Assembly (NCBI GenBank): GCA_937138415.1
Contig: CAKZPA010000001.1
Coordinates: 62,001-126,000, forward strand
DNA from: an uncultured Nitrospiraceae bacterium
Lineage (GTDB): Bacteria > Nitrospirota > Thermodesulfovibrionia > Thermodesulfovibrionales > SM23-35
Length of the DNA stretch: 64,000 bases
Direction: 5' to 3'
Part shown: piece after piece, positions 9,007 through 17,839 of the stretch
Position numbering within the stretch: the stretch's first letter is position 1
Layout: every line of letters begins with the position of its first letter
The notes under the pieces: generated by a model
Database searches by the model: none
Told to the model about the DNA's origin: nothing
The model's input: only the letters and a program-made list of their open reading frames with translations
Program-made: the position numbers and the translations under genes

Positions 9007-9444
9007 ATGACGCTCGATTTCGAAGGAATAAAAAACCTGCTCCCGCAGCGGTTCCCGATCATCATGATCGATAGGATCCTCGAGCTCGATCCCGGCAAGT
9101 CCGCGGTGGCGGTAAAGAACATCAGCGGCAACGATATTTTCTTCCTCGGCCACTTTCCCGACAAGGCTATCATGCCCGGCGTGGGCATCATAGAGGCTAT
9201 GGCACAAACTGCCATCGTCCTTTTCGCCTCAGCGGACAGACACGATTCGCGGGGCAATCTTTATTTTCTCGGCTCTGTCAAAGCACGCTTTTTCCATCCC
9301 GTCGTCCCGGGCGATCAGATACTCATTACGGCGGTGAACGTGAAGTCTCTGCCCGCCGGAGCCTATGTCGCAGCAGAGGCCAAAGTGGGAGATCAAAAGG
9401 TTTCCGAGGCTGAACTCGTTTTCAGTGTGAAAAGAAATGACTAA
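9007..9444 (+). CDS. FabZ-type (3R)-hydroxyacyl-ACP dehydratase
   Basis: A 145-residue hot-dog-fold protein with the FabZ active-site segment LGHFPDKAIMPGVGIIEAMAQ. It contains the catalytic histidine and, on the following helix, the glutamate. LLPQRFPIIMIDRIL is the typical FabZ N-terminus. The enzyme removes water from beta-hydroxyacyl-ACP to make a trans-2-enoyl chain. Its position between two ketosynthase-type genes, 6 bases after the first and overlapping the second by 8, shows it belongs to a dedicated chain-building pathway rather than only housekeeping fatty acid synthesis. A GACGAGG ribosome site overlaps the upstream stop. No ketoreductase gene is nearby. Confidence 0.92.
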   Translation: MTLDFEGIKNLLPQRFPIIMIDRILELDPGKSAVAVKNISGNDIFFLGHFPDKAIMPGVGIIEAMAQTAIVLFASADRHDSRGNLYFLGSVKARFFHPVVPGDQILITAVNVKSLPAGAYVAAEAKVGDQKVSEAELVFSVKRND

Positions 9445-10651
9445 GAGGGTCGTCATCACGGGACTGGGAGTCGTGTCGTCCATCGGCATCGGGTGGAGAG
9501 ACTTCTGGCATAGTCTTCTCGCAGGCACGTCGGGCATAAGCCCCGTAACGTCTTTCGATACCTCGGACCACTTCACGCGAAAAGGCGGCGAGATCAAACA
9601 GTTCCGCCCTGAGCGATTCATGCCCGAAGAAGACGTGAAATTCCACAACCGTGCATCCCATTTCGCTGTCGCCGCTGCCAGGCTCGCGCTCGAGGACAGC
9701 CGCCTCACCGACGATGATCTTTCGCGGTGCGGGACAGGCATCTGTATGGGGACAACCCTCGGGTCCGTGCAGAGCGTGGAGATCATCAATGAGATGGACG
9801 TCATCCGCAAAGAGCAGACGATCCCTGCGGAATTGATCGGCCAGGTGCCGACGCACTCCACACCCTCTCTCGTATCCCGGCACTTCGGCATCAAAGGCCC
9901 CCTCATGATGTTTTCGACAGCGTGCGCGGCGGGGAACTACGCGATCGGGTACGGTTTCGACCTCATCCAGCTTGGAAAGGCGGATATCGTCCTCGTCGGC
10001 GGTTCCGACCCCTTCTCGAAAGTGGCATTTACCGGGTTCAACCAGCTCTCGGCGGTTGCTCCCGAACAATGCCAGCCCTTCGACAAGAACAGGAAAGGAA
10101 TGATGGTGGCGGAAGGCGCTGGGATCCTCGTCCTCGAATCGCTCGACAATGCGCGCGAGAGGAGCGCGCCGATCTACGCTGAATTGCTCGGTTACGGATT
10201 GAGCTGCGACGCCGGTCACATGACGAATCCTTCGATCGACGGCGTCGCGACATGCATGGTGAAGGCGCTTCAGGCGGCCGGCATCGACGCGAATGACGTC
10301 GATTACATCAGCGCCCACGGCACTGGGACACTCGCGAACGACAAAACCGAATGCGCCGCGATCAAGAAAGTGTTCGGGGATCGGTACCGGGAGATACCGA
10401 TCAGTTCCATCAAGTCCATGATCGGGCATACGATGGGGGCGGCATCGGCGCTCGAAGCCATCTGCTGTGCGCTCACGGTGAAACATGACATCATCCCGCC
10501 GACAATAAACTGGGAGACGGCCGATCCCGAGTGCGACGTGGACTGCGTGCCCAATAGGGCGAGGGAACACGTCGTCACCATCGCGTTGAACAACTCGTAT
10601 GCGTTCGGTGGCAATAACGCCTCACTGGTTCTGAAAAAATACATAGCGTGA
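9437..10651 (+). CDS. Beta-ketoacyl-ACP synthase II (FabF-type), catalytically complete
   Basis: A 404-residue condensing enzyme with an intact Cys-His-His triad: Cys163 in FSTACAAG, His294 in SAHGTGT and His331 in SMIGHTMG. It ends with the usual FabF tail NNSYAFGGNNASLVL. It catalyses decarboxylative Claisen condensation of malonyl-ACP with an acyl chain. It overlaps the FabZ gene by 8 bases and is followed by an acyl carrier protein gene at 12 bases, so these are made together. With the triad-less homologue upstream it forms a KS-alpha/KS-beta pair as in type II polyketide, aryl-polyene and some ladderane-type clusters. The pairing is inferred from gene order and residues. Confidence 0.92.
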   Translation: MTKRVVITGLGVVSSIGIGWRDFWHSLLAGTSGISPVTSFDTSDHFTRKGGEIKQFRPERFMPEEDVKFHNRASHFAVAAARLALEDSRLTDDDLSRCGTGICMGTTLGSVQSVEIINEMDVIRKEQTIPAELIGQVPTHSTPSLVSRHFGIKGPLMMFSTACAAGNYAIGYGFDLIQLGKADIVLVGGSDPFSKVAFTGFNQLSAVAPEQCQPFDKNRKGMMVAEGAGILVLESLDNARERSAPIYAELLGYGLSCDAGHMTNPSIDGVATCMVKALQAAGIDANDVDYISAHGTGTLANDKTECAAIKKVFGDRYREIPISSIKSMIGHTMGAASALEAICCALTVKHDIIPPTINWETADPECDVDCVPNRAREHVVTIALNNSYAFGGNNASLVLKKYIA

Positions 10652-10662
10652 AGGAGGAAAAT

Positions 10663-10935
10663 GTGCTCATGGACGGAAACAGCGTGGAACGGGAGGTCAT
10701 CGCCATCATCGGAGACGTCTCCGGATTCGATGTCCAAGAGATACGTCCCGATATGAAACTCGCGGAGGACCTCGAAATCGACTCCATCAAAGCGATCGAG
10801 ATCGTCGTGGCCATCGAGAAGAAATATAAGTTAAAGATCAGGGATGAAGATGTCCCGTCGATCACGACCGTCGGACAGGCGATCAGTCTCGTCAACAACC
10901 TGCTCACTGCCCAGGAGACGCATGCAGAAGCGTGA
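10663..10935 (+). CDS. Acyl carrier protein
   Basis: A ~90-residue four-helix carrier protein with the phosphopantetheine attachment serine in EDLEIDSIKAIEIV. The GTG at 10663 is preferred because AAGGAGG ends 5 bases before it; the ATG at 10669 is an in-frame alternative, 11 bases from the same site. A GTG at 10648 lies upstream of the ribosome site and is unlikely. The ACP would carry the growing chain between the FabZ, ketosynthase and chain-length-factor proteins. The DSIKAIE form rather than the housekeeping DSLDxVE form is typical of ACPs in secondary lipid and polyketide clusters. It overlaps the next gene by 14 bases. Confidence 0.92.
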   Translation: MLMDGNSVEREVIAIIGDVSGFDVQEIRPDMKLAEDLEIDSIKAIEIVVAIEKKYKLKIRDEDVPSITTVGQAISLVNNLLTAQETHAEA

Positions 10936-12340
10936 TGCCGACCGTTACGACGCTGTCATAATCGGTGCAGGGATCGGCGGCTTGGTCTGCGGTTGCTATC
11001 TCGCAAAAGCGGGGCTTAAAGTACTCATCGCAGAGCAACACGCGAAGCCCGGCGGGTACTGCACGTCGTTCCGAAGAGGTGGGTTCACATTTGATGCCGC
11101 CGCACACTCTTTCGGGGGATATCGAGATGGTGGACTGGTCAATCGCGTTTTTCGCACTTTTGCAATAAACGAATTGATATCGATTGCGCGATATGATCCG
11201 TCCGATAGTATCGTCACCCCTGATTACCACGTTTCATTTTGGGCCGATGTAGCCAGGACAACGGAAGACTTCAGAAGCGCTTTTCCACACGAACATCGTG
11301 CGCTGAAAGATTTTTTTGACTTCTTAATCGCCCCTGATCCTCTGTCTTTGGCTCATATGCGAAAGTGGACCATGAAGCAGCTTCTCGATAAATACTTCAG
11401 GGACCAACATTTAAAAAGCATCCTGGCTTTTCCGTTATTTGGAAATGGCGGACTCCCTCCGTCACAGATGTCCGCATTCATTGGCATTAACATATTCCGT
11501 GAATTCATGCTTGATGGCGGCTATTATCCAAACGATCGTATGCAAAGCTTACCGGATGCTTTTGCTGCGCGATTCCGCGAATATGGCGGGGACTTAAAGT
11601 TGTCAGCCCACGTCGATACCATTACCGTCAAGGACGGGAAAGCAGAAGGTATACGGATTAAAGGAGAGAGGTTCTATCCCGCAAAATATGTCATAGCGAA
11701 TTGTGATACCAGACAGACGTGCCTCCTCCTCATTAAGGGACAGACGATCCATGAAGCTTTCATCACAATGATCAAAAAAATGGTGCCCTCACTTTCGATG
11801 TTCATTGCATACCTAGGCCTGAACAAGGATATCGATATGCTACCGTTGCCCGGGAGCAATATATGGTTTCTTTCGGAATACGACTTGGACAAAGCTTATT
11901 CTGCCGCGCAAAAGGGCGACCTCTTCGGGATCGACAGGTTCATGGTTCGCGTCTTACCTGGCAAGAAGTGTATCATGGCTCTTGTCAATTCATCGTTCAA
12001 AAACAAACACTTCTGGCAACAGAATAAAAAGAACTATCTGCATCTGTTTATGAAATCGATAGAGCGGACTGTAATACCGGGTTTGACCTCCGCTGTTTCC
12101 TTCTGCGATGCAGCGACTCCGATGACGCTTTTCCGCTATACGCTCAACTACAGAGGAGCCGCCTACGGGTGGGCAAGTACGCCAGCACAAATAGCAAATA
12201 CTGATTTTAGACTTTCCACCATAATAAAGAATTTATACAGTGTTGGACACTGGACAACACAAGGGTTAGGAATTCCAGGGGTAATATACTCCGCTTATGA
12301 CACCGCGCAAAGGATTCTAAAAAGAAAAGACACTGTTTAA
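10922..12340 (+). CDS. Phytoene-desaturase/carotenoid-isomerase-like FAD oxidoreductase
   Basis: A 472-residue flavoprotein of the CrtI/CrtISO/amine-oxidase superfamily. The dinucleotide fold VIIGAGIGGLVCGCYLAKAGL is followed by EQHAKPGGYCTSFRRGGFTFDAAAHSF, and the C-terminal FAD loop TQGLGIPGVIYSAYDTAQ is present. Family members desaturate or isomerise polyenes; in ladderane and aryl-polyene-like clusters such enzymes act on the ACP product. The ATG at 10922 has AGGAG 4-8 bases upstream and overlaps the ACP stop; a start at 10844 would run far into the ACP gene. From about 11150 onward the codon use turns clearly more AT-rich than in the preceding genes. The hydrophobic substrate is unknown. 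Confidence 0.85.
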   Translation: MQKRDADRYDAVIIGAGIGGLVCGCYLAKAGLKVLIAEQHAKPGGYCTSFRRGGFTFDAAAHSFGGYRDGGLVNRVFRTFAINELISIARYDPSDSIVTPDYHVSFWADVARTTEDFRSAFPHEHRALKDFFDFLIAPDPLSLAHMRKWTMKQLLDKYFRDQHLKSILAFPLFGNGGLPPSQMSAFIGINIFREFMLDGGYYPNDRMQSLPDAFAARFREYGGDLKLSAHVDTITVKDGKAEGIRIKGERFYPAKYVIANCDTRQTCLLLIKGQTIHEAFITMIKKMVPSLSMFIAYLGLNKDIDMLPLPGSNIWFLSEYDLDKAYSAAQKGDLFGIDRFMVRVLPGKKCIMALVNSSFKNKHFWQQNKKNYLHLFMKSIERTVIPGLTSAVSFCDAATPMTLFRYTLNYRGAAYGWASTPAQIANTDFRLSTIIKNLYSVGHWTTQGLGIPGVIYSAYDTAQRILKRKDTV

Positions 12341-12354
12341 TTGTTTCTTATAGA
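12327..12354 (+). promoter_or_regulatory. Possible weak promoter of the histidine kinase gene
   Basis: AAGACA (12327-12332) and TATAGA (12349-12354) are separated by 16 bases, and the ATG follows 6 bases later with no Shine-Dalgarno. Each hexamer matches consensus at four of six positions, so this is tentative. Confidence 0.35.
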
Positions 12355-12360
12355 AATTTT

Positions 12361-14154
12361 ATGGTGCACAAATTTTTAGCCACTTATGCAATCGATGACG
12401 AGAAACATCTTCATGCCCGCCGGGCAATCGTCGATCTGACTCACACGTACGGACCTATCCTCCTCATTATCGGAGCTGTGACGTTCCTCTCGCTCGCTGT
12501 GCTTGATTATTTTGTGATCCCCGCAAACTTCACGCTTTTTTTGATATATCGGTTAATCGCTTTTTTTCTGCTCATCTTCCTAGCACTACTTATAAGACTG
12601 AGAAAAAACATCGCGTTCCAATCAGTGATAATATCTCTTGCCGTCATTGTTACGTGCGTGACGATTGAACTGATGATCCTTGCATATGGAGGTCACCGCT
12701 CGCCTTACTATGCCGGAATAATTCTCGCACTCATTTTCATTTTCGGATTTGTTCCTGTTTCTCCTCTGTTAACCGCTTTTTTTGCTTTTTTTGCCTACGG
12801 CGTTTACGTCATACCTATCCTTATATTTGACACCATCACCGATCATAGGCTGTTCTTGATGAATAATGTTTTTTTAATCGCTTCAATCAGTATTGGACTT
12901 TTCTGGAGATATCAGAGCCACCAACAACTACTTAGGAACCTTACGCTCGAATATGAATTACAAAAGGATAAAGCTCGACTTAAAGAATATTCGGAACAGC
13001 TTGAGAAATTAGTAGATGAGCGCACAAAAGATCTCGCCGTTTCCGAGTCGTGGCACCGGTCGATATTCGAGAACGCTACCGACGGCATCGTCATTCTCGA
13101 CAGGAACGGCCGGATCCTCAACGTGAATCAGAGAGCATGCGAGATCACGGGACTTGAGAGAGAGGCGCTGATCGGCAACGATATCGCGTCGATCGAGGGC
13201 ACGAATGACCCTGAACGTCACCGTGAGAGAATGCGCAGGATCCTCGCCTCGGAATCGATCATCTACGAAATCGCCCTCGACAAAGACAGGGGCGGTACCG
13301 TCATTATCGAAGTCAGCGCAAAAGCAATCGACATCGCCGGTGACACGTACATCCAGTCATTCTACAGGGATGTCACCGAGAAGAAGAGGTTGGAGGAACA
13401 GTTGATGCATTCGCAGAAGATGGAGTCGCTAGGCATTCTCGCCGGCGGCATCGCCCACAACTTCAACAACATCCTGACCTCGATTCTGGGCTACGCGCAG
13501 ATCCTGCTCGAGTTCGGGAATCTTGATGACCTGTCGAGACAGAGGGTCTTGAATATCGAAAGCTCCGCGCGCAAGGCGGGAATCATGATCGCTCAAATGT
13601 TGCGGTTCGCGCGGCGGGAACCCCATGAAATGCTGACGATCGATCTCCACGATGTGATCAATGACACCGTTAAGCTTTTCGAGGGGGCCCTCCCAAAGAC
13701 GATCACATTCAACCTCGCCCTCGACAAGAACACGTATATTATCAGGGGGGACCCTAACCGACTCGAACAGGTTATCATGAATCTCCTCGTGAACGCAAAA
13801 GACGCTATGCAGGAGGGAGGCGTTCTGACCATGTCGACGTGCTTCGTGGACGCGGAAACCGGGCACGGCGACATACCGGCCTTTGTAACGCCCGCGCGAT
13901 ACGTCGTCCTGTCGATATCCGATACCGGGACGGGCATACCAGCGGAGATCCTGCCCAGAATATTCGATCCGTTCTTTACGACGAAGGAAAAAGGAAAGGG
14001 TACCGGTCTCGGTCTCGCTACTGTTTACGGGATCGTCAAAGATCACAAGGGATACGTCGATGTGAAGAGCGTCGCCGGCAAAGGAACCACCTTTGATATC
14101 TACTTTCCGGTCATCGACATGATCGTTGAGAAGCTTCCCGCGTCGCAGCAGTAA
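12361..14154 (+). CDS. Membrane PAS sensor histidine kinase
   Basis: A 597-residue kinase. Residues ~31-185 contain about six transmembrane helices with almost no periplasmic loops, so a ligand would have to be lipophilic or membrane-borne. A short coiled coil (195-225) leads to a PAS domain (~228-340). The dimerisation helix has the phospho-acceptor His366 in [19 protein letters not shown], and the ATPase domain shows [43 protein letters not shown]. There is no receiver domain and no response-regulator gene nearby. The DNA for the membrane part is AT-rich and changes to GC-rich near 13020, just before the PAS domain. It lies 20 bases after the flavoprotein gene, so co-expression with the lipid cluster is likely. 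Confidence 0.9.
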   Translation: MVHKFLATYAIDDEKHLHARRAIVDLTHTYGPILLIIGAVTFLSLAVLDYFVIPANFTLFLIYRLIAFFLLIFLALLIRLRKNIAFQSVIISLAVIVTCVTIELMILAYGGHRSPYYAGIILALIFIFGFVPVSPLLTAFFAFFAYGVYVIPILIFDTITDHRLFLMNNVFLIASISIGLFWRYQSHQQLLRNLTLEYELQKDKARLKEYSEQLEKLVDERTKDLAVSESWHRSIFENATDGIVILDRNGRILNVNQRACEITGLEREALIGNDIASIEGTNDPERHRERMRRILASESIIYEIALDKDRGGTVIIEVSAKAIDIAGDTYIQSFYRDVTEKKRLEEQLMHSQKMESLGILAGGIAHNFNNILTSILGYAQILLEFGNLDDLSRQRVLNIESSARKAGIMIAQMLRFARREPHEMLTIDLHDVINDTVKLFEGALPKTITFNLALDKNTYIIRGDPNRLEQVIMNLLVNAKDAMQEGGVLTMSTCFVDAETGHGDIPAFVTPARYVVLSISDTGTGIPAEILPRIFDPFFTTKEKGKGTGLGLATVYGIVKDHKGYVDVKSVAGKGTTFDIYFPVIDMIVEKLPASQQ

Positions 14155-14170
14155 GCAGAGCGTACGGCGA

Positions 14171-15334
14171 TCACAACCATCTCCTGAAGACGCCGAAGAA
14201 CCGTTCCTTCACCCTCTCCCACGGGGGACGCCGTTTCCATTCTTCAAGCCTCACCTGCGACGAATGTGCGAGGTCTTCGAAGAAGAGTGCCGTCATCCGG
14301 TTTCCGAAATCCCGATCGATGATGCCGACATTCCCCTCGTCATTCTTTCGCAGGGACTGGAAATCGAGGTTCGCAGACCCGATCACACTCCAGACACCGT
14401 CAAAGACAGCCGTTTTCGCGTGGAGGATTTCCCCCTCGTAGGTATACACGTCTACACCTGCCTTCAAGAGCTTCGTGAAAAATGCTCTTCCCGCATAGTA
14501 CGCCGCGACGACGTCCGACTTTCCCGGGAGCAGGAGTCTTACGTCCACGCCACGGGCCTCGGCTTCCGCCAACGCGTGGAGCATCCTCCTGCTCGGCGCG
14601 AAGTACGCCGTCGTCAGGTAGATACAGCGCTGCGCCGCCGCGATGCTGAAATAGAGAAGTTTTCGCATTCTCCGGCGACCTCTCGCCGAGTCGGCGAAGA
14701 TCGGAATGACGGGCAAGCCGTCCACCACGGGAGAAACTGTTCCTTCAAAACCGATCGGATCGCCCCCCCACGCCCGCCAGCTCTTCTCGAATATCGACAG
14801 GAGTGTCCTCGCGATCGGTCCTTCGAGCAGGATGCCAGTATCTCTCCAGCCCCGCACCTGCCGCAGGCGATGAAACCCTCTGTACTCGTTCGCGATGTTC
14901 AATCCCCCGGTAAAAACTTTCACTCCGTCGACGATAATCAACTTTCTGTGATCGCGGTGAATGTAGCGAAACGGTCTCGACCATTTGAACGGACGCGACG
15001 CTCTGATCTCGACCCCCGCTTCCTTCATTTCCGCCCAAAATCGGCGGGGGGTGCCGAAGGAGCCGAAGTGATCGTAGAGGACGCACACCCGTACCCCTTG
15101 CTTCGCCTTTCTCTTCAAAATCGCCGCAAGCTCGGTTCCCGTCTCGTCGTTGCGAAAGATATAGAATGCAAGACAGATGAGGTGCAGCGCGGATTCGAGG
15201 GCATCGAAGATCGAGCGAAATGAATCGGCGCCTTTCCAGAGGAGTGTCACCCTGTTGCCGTCGGTAAAGGGAAACCCGTAGAGGCCTTCTATCGCCGGTC
15301 GCGTCAATTCGAGAGAACGTGTCCCACCCGCCAT
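14171..15334 (-). CDS. Phospholipase D family / cardiolipin synthase-like protein
   Basis: A 387-residue protein with two HKD catalytic motifs: HRDHRKLIIVDG with GGLN, and HAKTAVFDG with GSANLD. This is the paired arrangement of cardiolipin synthases and other phosphatidyl-transferases that exchange phosphatidyl groups through a phospho-histidine. It lacks the two N-terminal transmembrane helices of classical Cls, so it resembles ClsB/ClsC-type soluble or peripheral enzymes. The start at 15334 (ATG before AGGTRSLELT) is chosen because upstream sequence in frame reads as antisense of the pepA region and shows no protein-like pattern. No good Shine-Dalgarno is visible. It converges on the histidine kinase with a 16-base gap. 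Confidence 0.85.
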   Translation of the reverse strand: MAGGTRSLELTRPAIEGLYGFPFTDGNRVTLLWKGADSFRSIFDALESALHLICLAFYIFRNDETGTELAAILKRKAKQGVRVCVLYDHFGSFGTPRRFWAEMKEAGVEIRASRPFKWSRPFRYIHRDHRKLIIVDGVKVFTGGLNIANEYRGFHRLRQVRGWRDTGILLEGPIARTLLSIFEKSWRAWGGDPIGFEGTVSPVVDGLPVIPIFADSARGRRRMRKLLYFSIAAAQRCIYLTTAYFAPSRRMLHALAEAEARGVDVRLLLPGKSDVVAAYYAGRAFFTKLLKAGVDVYTYEGEILHAKTAVFDGVWSVIGSANLDFQSLRKNDEGNVGIIDRDFGNRMTALFFEDLAHSSQVRLEEWKRRPPWERVKERFFGVFRRWL

Positions 15335-15526
15335 GAAGACATGATTACGAAAAAAAAGGCTCCTGTCAATTCGTCGCACGTCCCCGAATCTCCCGCTTGA
15401 CCATTCTCGTCGCCTCCCGTCTACGTGCGACGTGACGTTTAGAGACGGCCCTCGATCTGCCCGTTCGTATGCTCTTTCCTCCGCCGGGGCTCGCTGCCGC
15501 ACGCGACCTTTTTTGCGGGAATCCGC

Positions 15527-15532
15527 TATAAT
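15527..15532 (+). promoter_or_regulatory. Perfect -10 box (TATAAT) upstream of pepA
   Basis: TATAAT lies 20 bases before the ATG at 15552 and overlaps another in-frame ATG at 15531. That position rules out 15531 as the start if this promoter is used. The -35 region is weak (GCGACC, 18-base spacer). Confidence 0.55.
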
Positions 15533-15551
15533 GAACCATATCTTTACCGCA

Positions 15552-17006
15552 ATGGATATTTCGATCCGGAAACAGAGAGAAACCGATTGCGCCTGTGACG
15601 CGTTAATCCTGCCTTTTGTCGAGAACGAAAGAGAGCGATACGCCGATCTCCATCCCTCGCTCGCGGCTCTCATCGGCAGGGTATTCGGCAGAGAATTTCG
15701 CGCCCAGAAGAACGAATCGCTCCTCGTTCCGGCGCCCCCGGAGATAAAGCCGCAGAGAATTTTTTTCATCGGTCTCGGCAAAAAAGGGGATCTTTCTCCG
15801 GAGCGAGTCCGCCAGGCGGGCGGAAAATCAGGGACGAGCCTCCGCGAGGTCCGTATGAACGACATTGCCCTGTCAACGACTCTTCTGCGTGCGCACGGAT
15901 TGTCCGAGGCCGACTTCCTCGAGGGATTGCTCCTCGGCACCTATCGATTCCGAAAGTACGCCAGCGAAAAAAAGACGAGCGAGATCGCGCGCTGTACCGT
16001 CCTCGCGCAGCCGTCGACAGACCTTCGGACGAAAGTGAACTGGATACGGACGCTTTCATCGTCCGTTCACTTTGCGCGAGATTTAGTGAACACCCCGGCG
16101 AACGATATGACGCCATCGGACCTCGCCCGGGCGGCGTGCTCCCTCCGGACTTCCCGGCTCAGAGTGACGATCCTCGACGAGAAGGATGCCAAAGGTCTGG
16201 GCATGGGATCTTACCTCTCCGTCGCGCGCGGATCGGATCAACCTCCCCGATTCATCATACTCGAGTACAGGGGATCAAAGGGAAAACCGATTGTTCTCAT
16301 CGGGAAATCCGTTACCTTCGACAGCGGCGGGATCTCTCTGAAGCCGGCGGACGGCATGGAAAAGATGAAGTACGACATGGCGGGAGGTGCGGCGGTGCTC
16401 GGTGTCATGAGGGCGATCTCTCTGGCGCAGTTGCCGGTCCATGTGATCGGGATTCTGCCCGCTACGGAGAATCTGCCGGGGGGATCAGCGTCCCGGCCGG
16501 GAGATGTCGTCCGCTCGCTCAACGGCAAGACGATCGAGATCATCAGTACCGACGCTGAAGGACGCATGACCATTGCAGATGCGATCGCTTTCGCATTACG
16601 CTATAAACCGAGAGCGATTATCGACATCGCGACGCTGACGGGCGCGTGTGCCATCGCGTTCGGCCATTGCGCGATCGCAATGATGGGGAATAGGAGAGAG
16701 CTGCTCGACGCAGTGAAAAGAGCGGGCGAGCAGACACAGGAGACGGTGTGGGAGATGCCGCTTGCCGAAGACTGTGCCGAGTATCTGAAGAGCGACGTGG
16801 CTGATCTCAAAAATACAGGCGGGAAAAGTGGCGCGCTCCTCACCTCCGCGTACTTTCTCTCCCAGTTCGTCGGAGACACGCCGTGGGTTCACCTCGACAT
16901 AGCGGGAACCGCGTGGGCGGAGCGAGAACGACCCTACATTCCCAAAGGAGCTTCGGGCATCGGCGTCAGACTGCTCGCGACCCTCGTGAGGGACTTCGCA
17001 CGATAA
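15552..17006 (+). CDS. pepA: Leucyl aminopeptidase (M17 family)
   Basis: A 484-residue M17 aminopeptidase that removes N-terminal residues from peptides with two metal ions in the cytosol. The metal and active-site segments are visible: IGKSVTFDSGGISLKPADGMEKMKYDMAGGA, NLPGGSASRPGDVV, the signature NTDAEGRL-like STDAEGRMTIADA, and ATLTGACAIAFG. The N-terminal macro-like regulatory domain spans ~1-160. The ATG at 15552 is chosen because TATAAT overlaps the in-frame ATG at 15531. The stop overlaps the next start by one base. The 217 bases between the PLD start and this gene contain only this promoter-like box. Confidence 0.93.
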   Translation: MDISIRKQRETDCACDALILPFVENERERYADLHPSLAALIGRVFGREFRAQKNESLLVPAPPEIKPQRIFFIGLGKKGDLSPERVRQAGGKSGTSLREVRMNDIALSTTLLRAHGLSEADFLEGLLLGTYRFRKYASEKKTSEIARCTVLAQPSTDLRTKVNWIRTLSSSVHFARDLVNTPANDMTPSDLARAACSLRTSRLRVTILDEKDAKGLGMGSYLSVARGSDQPPRFIILEYRGSKGKPIVLIGKSVTFDSGGISLKPADGMEKMKYDMAGGAAVLGVMRAISLAQLPVHVIGILPATENLPGGSASRPGDVVRSLNGKTIEIISTDAEGRMTIADAIAFALRYKPRAIIDIATLTGACAIAFGHCAIAMMGNRRELLDAVKRAGEQTQETVWEMPLAEDCAEYLKSDVADLKNTGGKSGALLTSAYFLSQFVGDTPWVHLDIAGTAWAERERPYIPKGASGIGVRLLATLVRDFAR

Positions 17007-17839
17007 TGGCATTCATTCTTCTCCTCGTCATCTCCCTCCTGTGCGTGCCGTCACTCGCCTTTGCCTGGGGTCCGCTGACCCACACGTATCTGGGCAATGA
17101 GGTATTGTCGCTCGGTGCGCTCATCCCTCCGAGCATTTACAGAATAATCAAGCGTCACCGGAAGGACTTCATTTACGGTAATCTCATGGCGGATATCGTC
17201 GCGGGGAAGAAGTATCTTCCCGACCACAGGAACTCGCACAACTGGGGATTCGCGTTCAACCTTCTGAGCCTCGCAAAGACGAACCAGCAAAAAGCGTTCG
17301 TGTATGGGTACCTCTGCCATCTCGCGGCGGACACGGTTGCCCACAACGTGTACACGGCGAACAAGAAGAGCGTGCGCCATACGCTGCTCGAAATGAAAGC
17401 GGACGCGATCATCGACAGAAAATACTGGCAGCAGGCCGTTTTCATCGAGCCGGACGTTCAGATGAGGAACGACATCTTTCTCCAGAATTCTCTCGACCGC
17501 TTCATCTTTTCCTTCAAGACGAACAAGAGAATCCTCAGGGGAGTGGTTTACCTCACGATCTGCTACCCGCCGCGCGTGGGCGACTTTATCGACAGAAATC
17601 TCGTCACGAACCTGCCCGACAGGGAGCAGATCGAGAAACTGCACCGGGAGTCACTCGACAGAATCGTGGACTTTCTCCAGCACTGGGAGCATTCGGTGGC
17701 ACTCAAACTGAATCCGACCGGTCGCGCGCACAGGAAACGCTTTCTGAACGGGCAGTTCACATCGTTTCTCTTCAGACCGATTCGGCTGAGACCGGCTCAG
17801 CTCCTGCGGAGAGCGGCGAGACGCGTCACGGACGCGTGA
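17006..17839 (+). CDS. Secreted zinc-dependent phospholipase C-like protein
   Basis: A 277-residue protein with an N-terminal signal peptide (MAFILLLVISLLCVPSLAFAWG, cleavage after AFA), giving a mature Trp at position one as in bacterial zinc phospholipases C. Histidines consistent with the zinc site are in THTYLG, DHRNSHNW and GYLCHLAADTVAHN, the last being the typical HxxxDxxAH-like segment. The long helical C-terminus is common in the uncharacterised branch of this family, where phospholipase activity is not proven. The ATG overlaps the pepA TAA (TAATG), so the start is well set. It converges with nifS and overlaps its end by 14 bases. Confidence 0.82.
   Translation: MAFILLLVISLLCVPSLAFAWGPLTHTYLGNEVLSLGALIPPSIYRIIKRHRKDFIYGNLMADIVAGKKYLPDHRNSHNWGFAFNLLSLAKTNQQKAFVYGYLCHLAADTVAHNVYTANKKSVRHTLLEMKADAIIDRKYWQQAVFIEPDVQMRNDIFLQNSLDRFIFSFKTNKRILRGVVYLTICYPPRVGDFIDRNLVTNLPDREQIEKLHRESLDRIVDFLQHWEHSVALKLNPTGRAHRKRFLNGQFTSFLFRPIRLRPAQLLRRAARRVTDA

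Noticed and set aside
9422-10570. A 382-residue minus-strand open frame
   Set aside because: It is antisense to the intact ketosynthase gene and has no protein-like pattern.
14126-15223. A 365-residue open frame on the plus strand
   Set aside because: It is antisense to the PLD gene, which has both HKD motifs; the plus frame has no recognisable motif.
15432-15551. Longer N-terminus for PepA (from 15432 or 15531)
   Set aside because: TATAAT at 15527-15532 overlaps the ATG at 15531, and the added residues do not resemble the M17 N-terminus.
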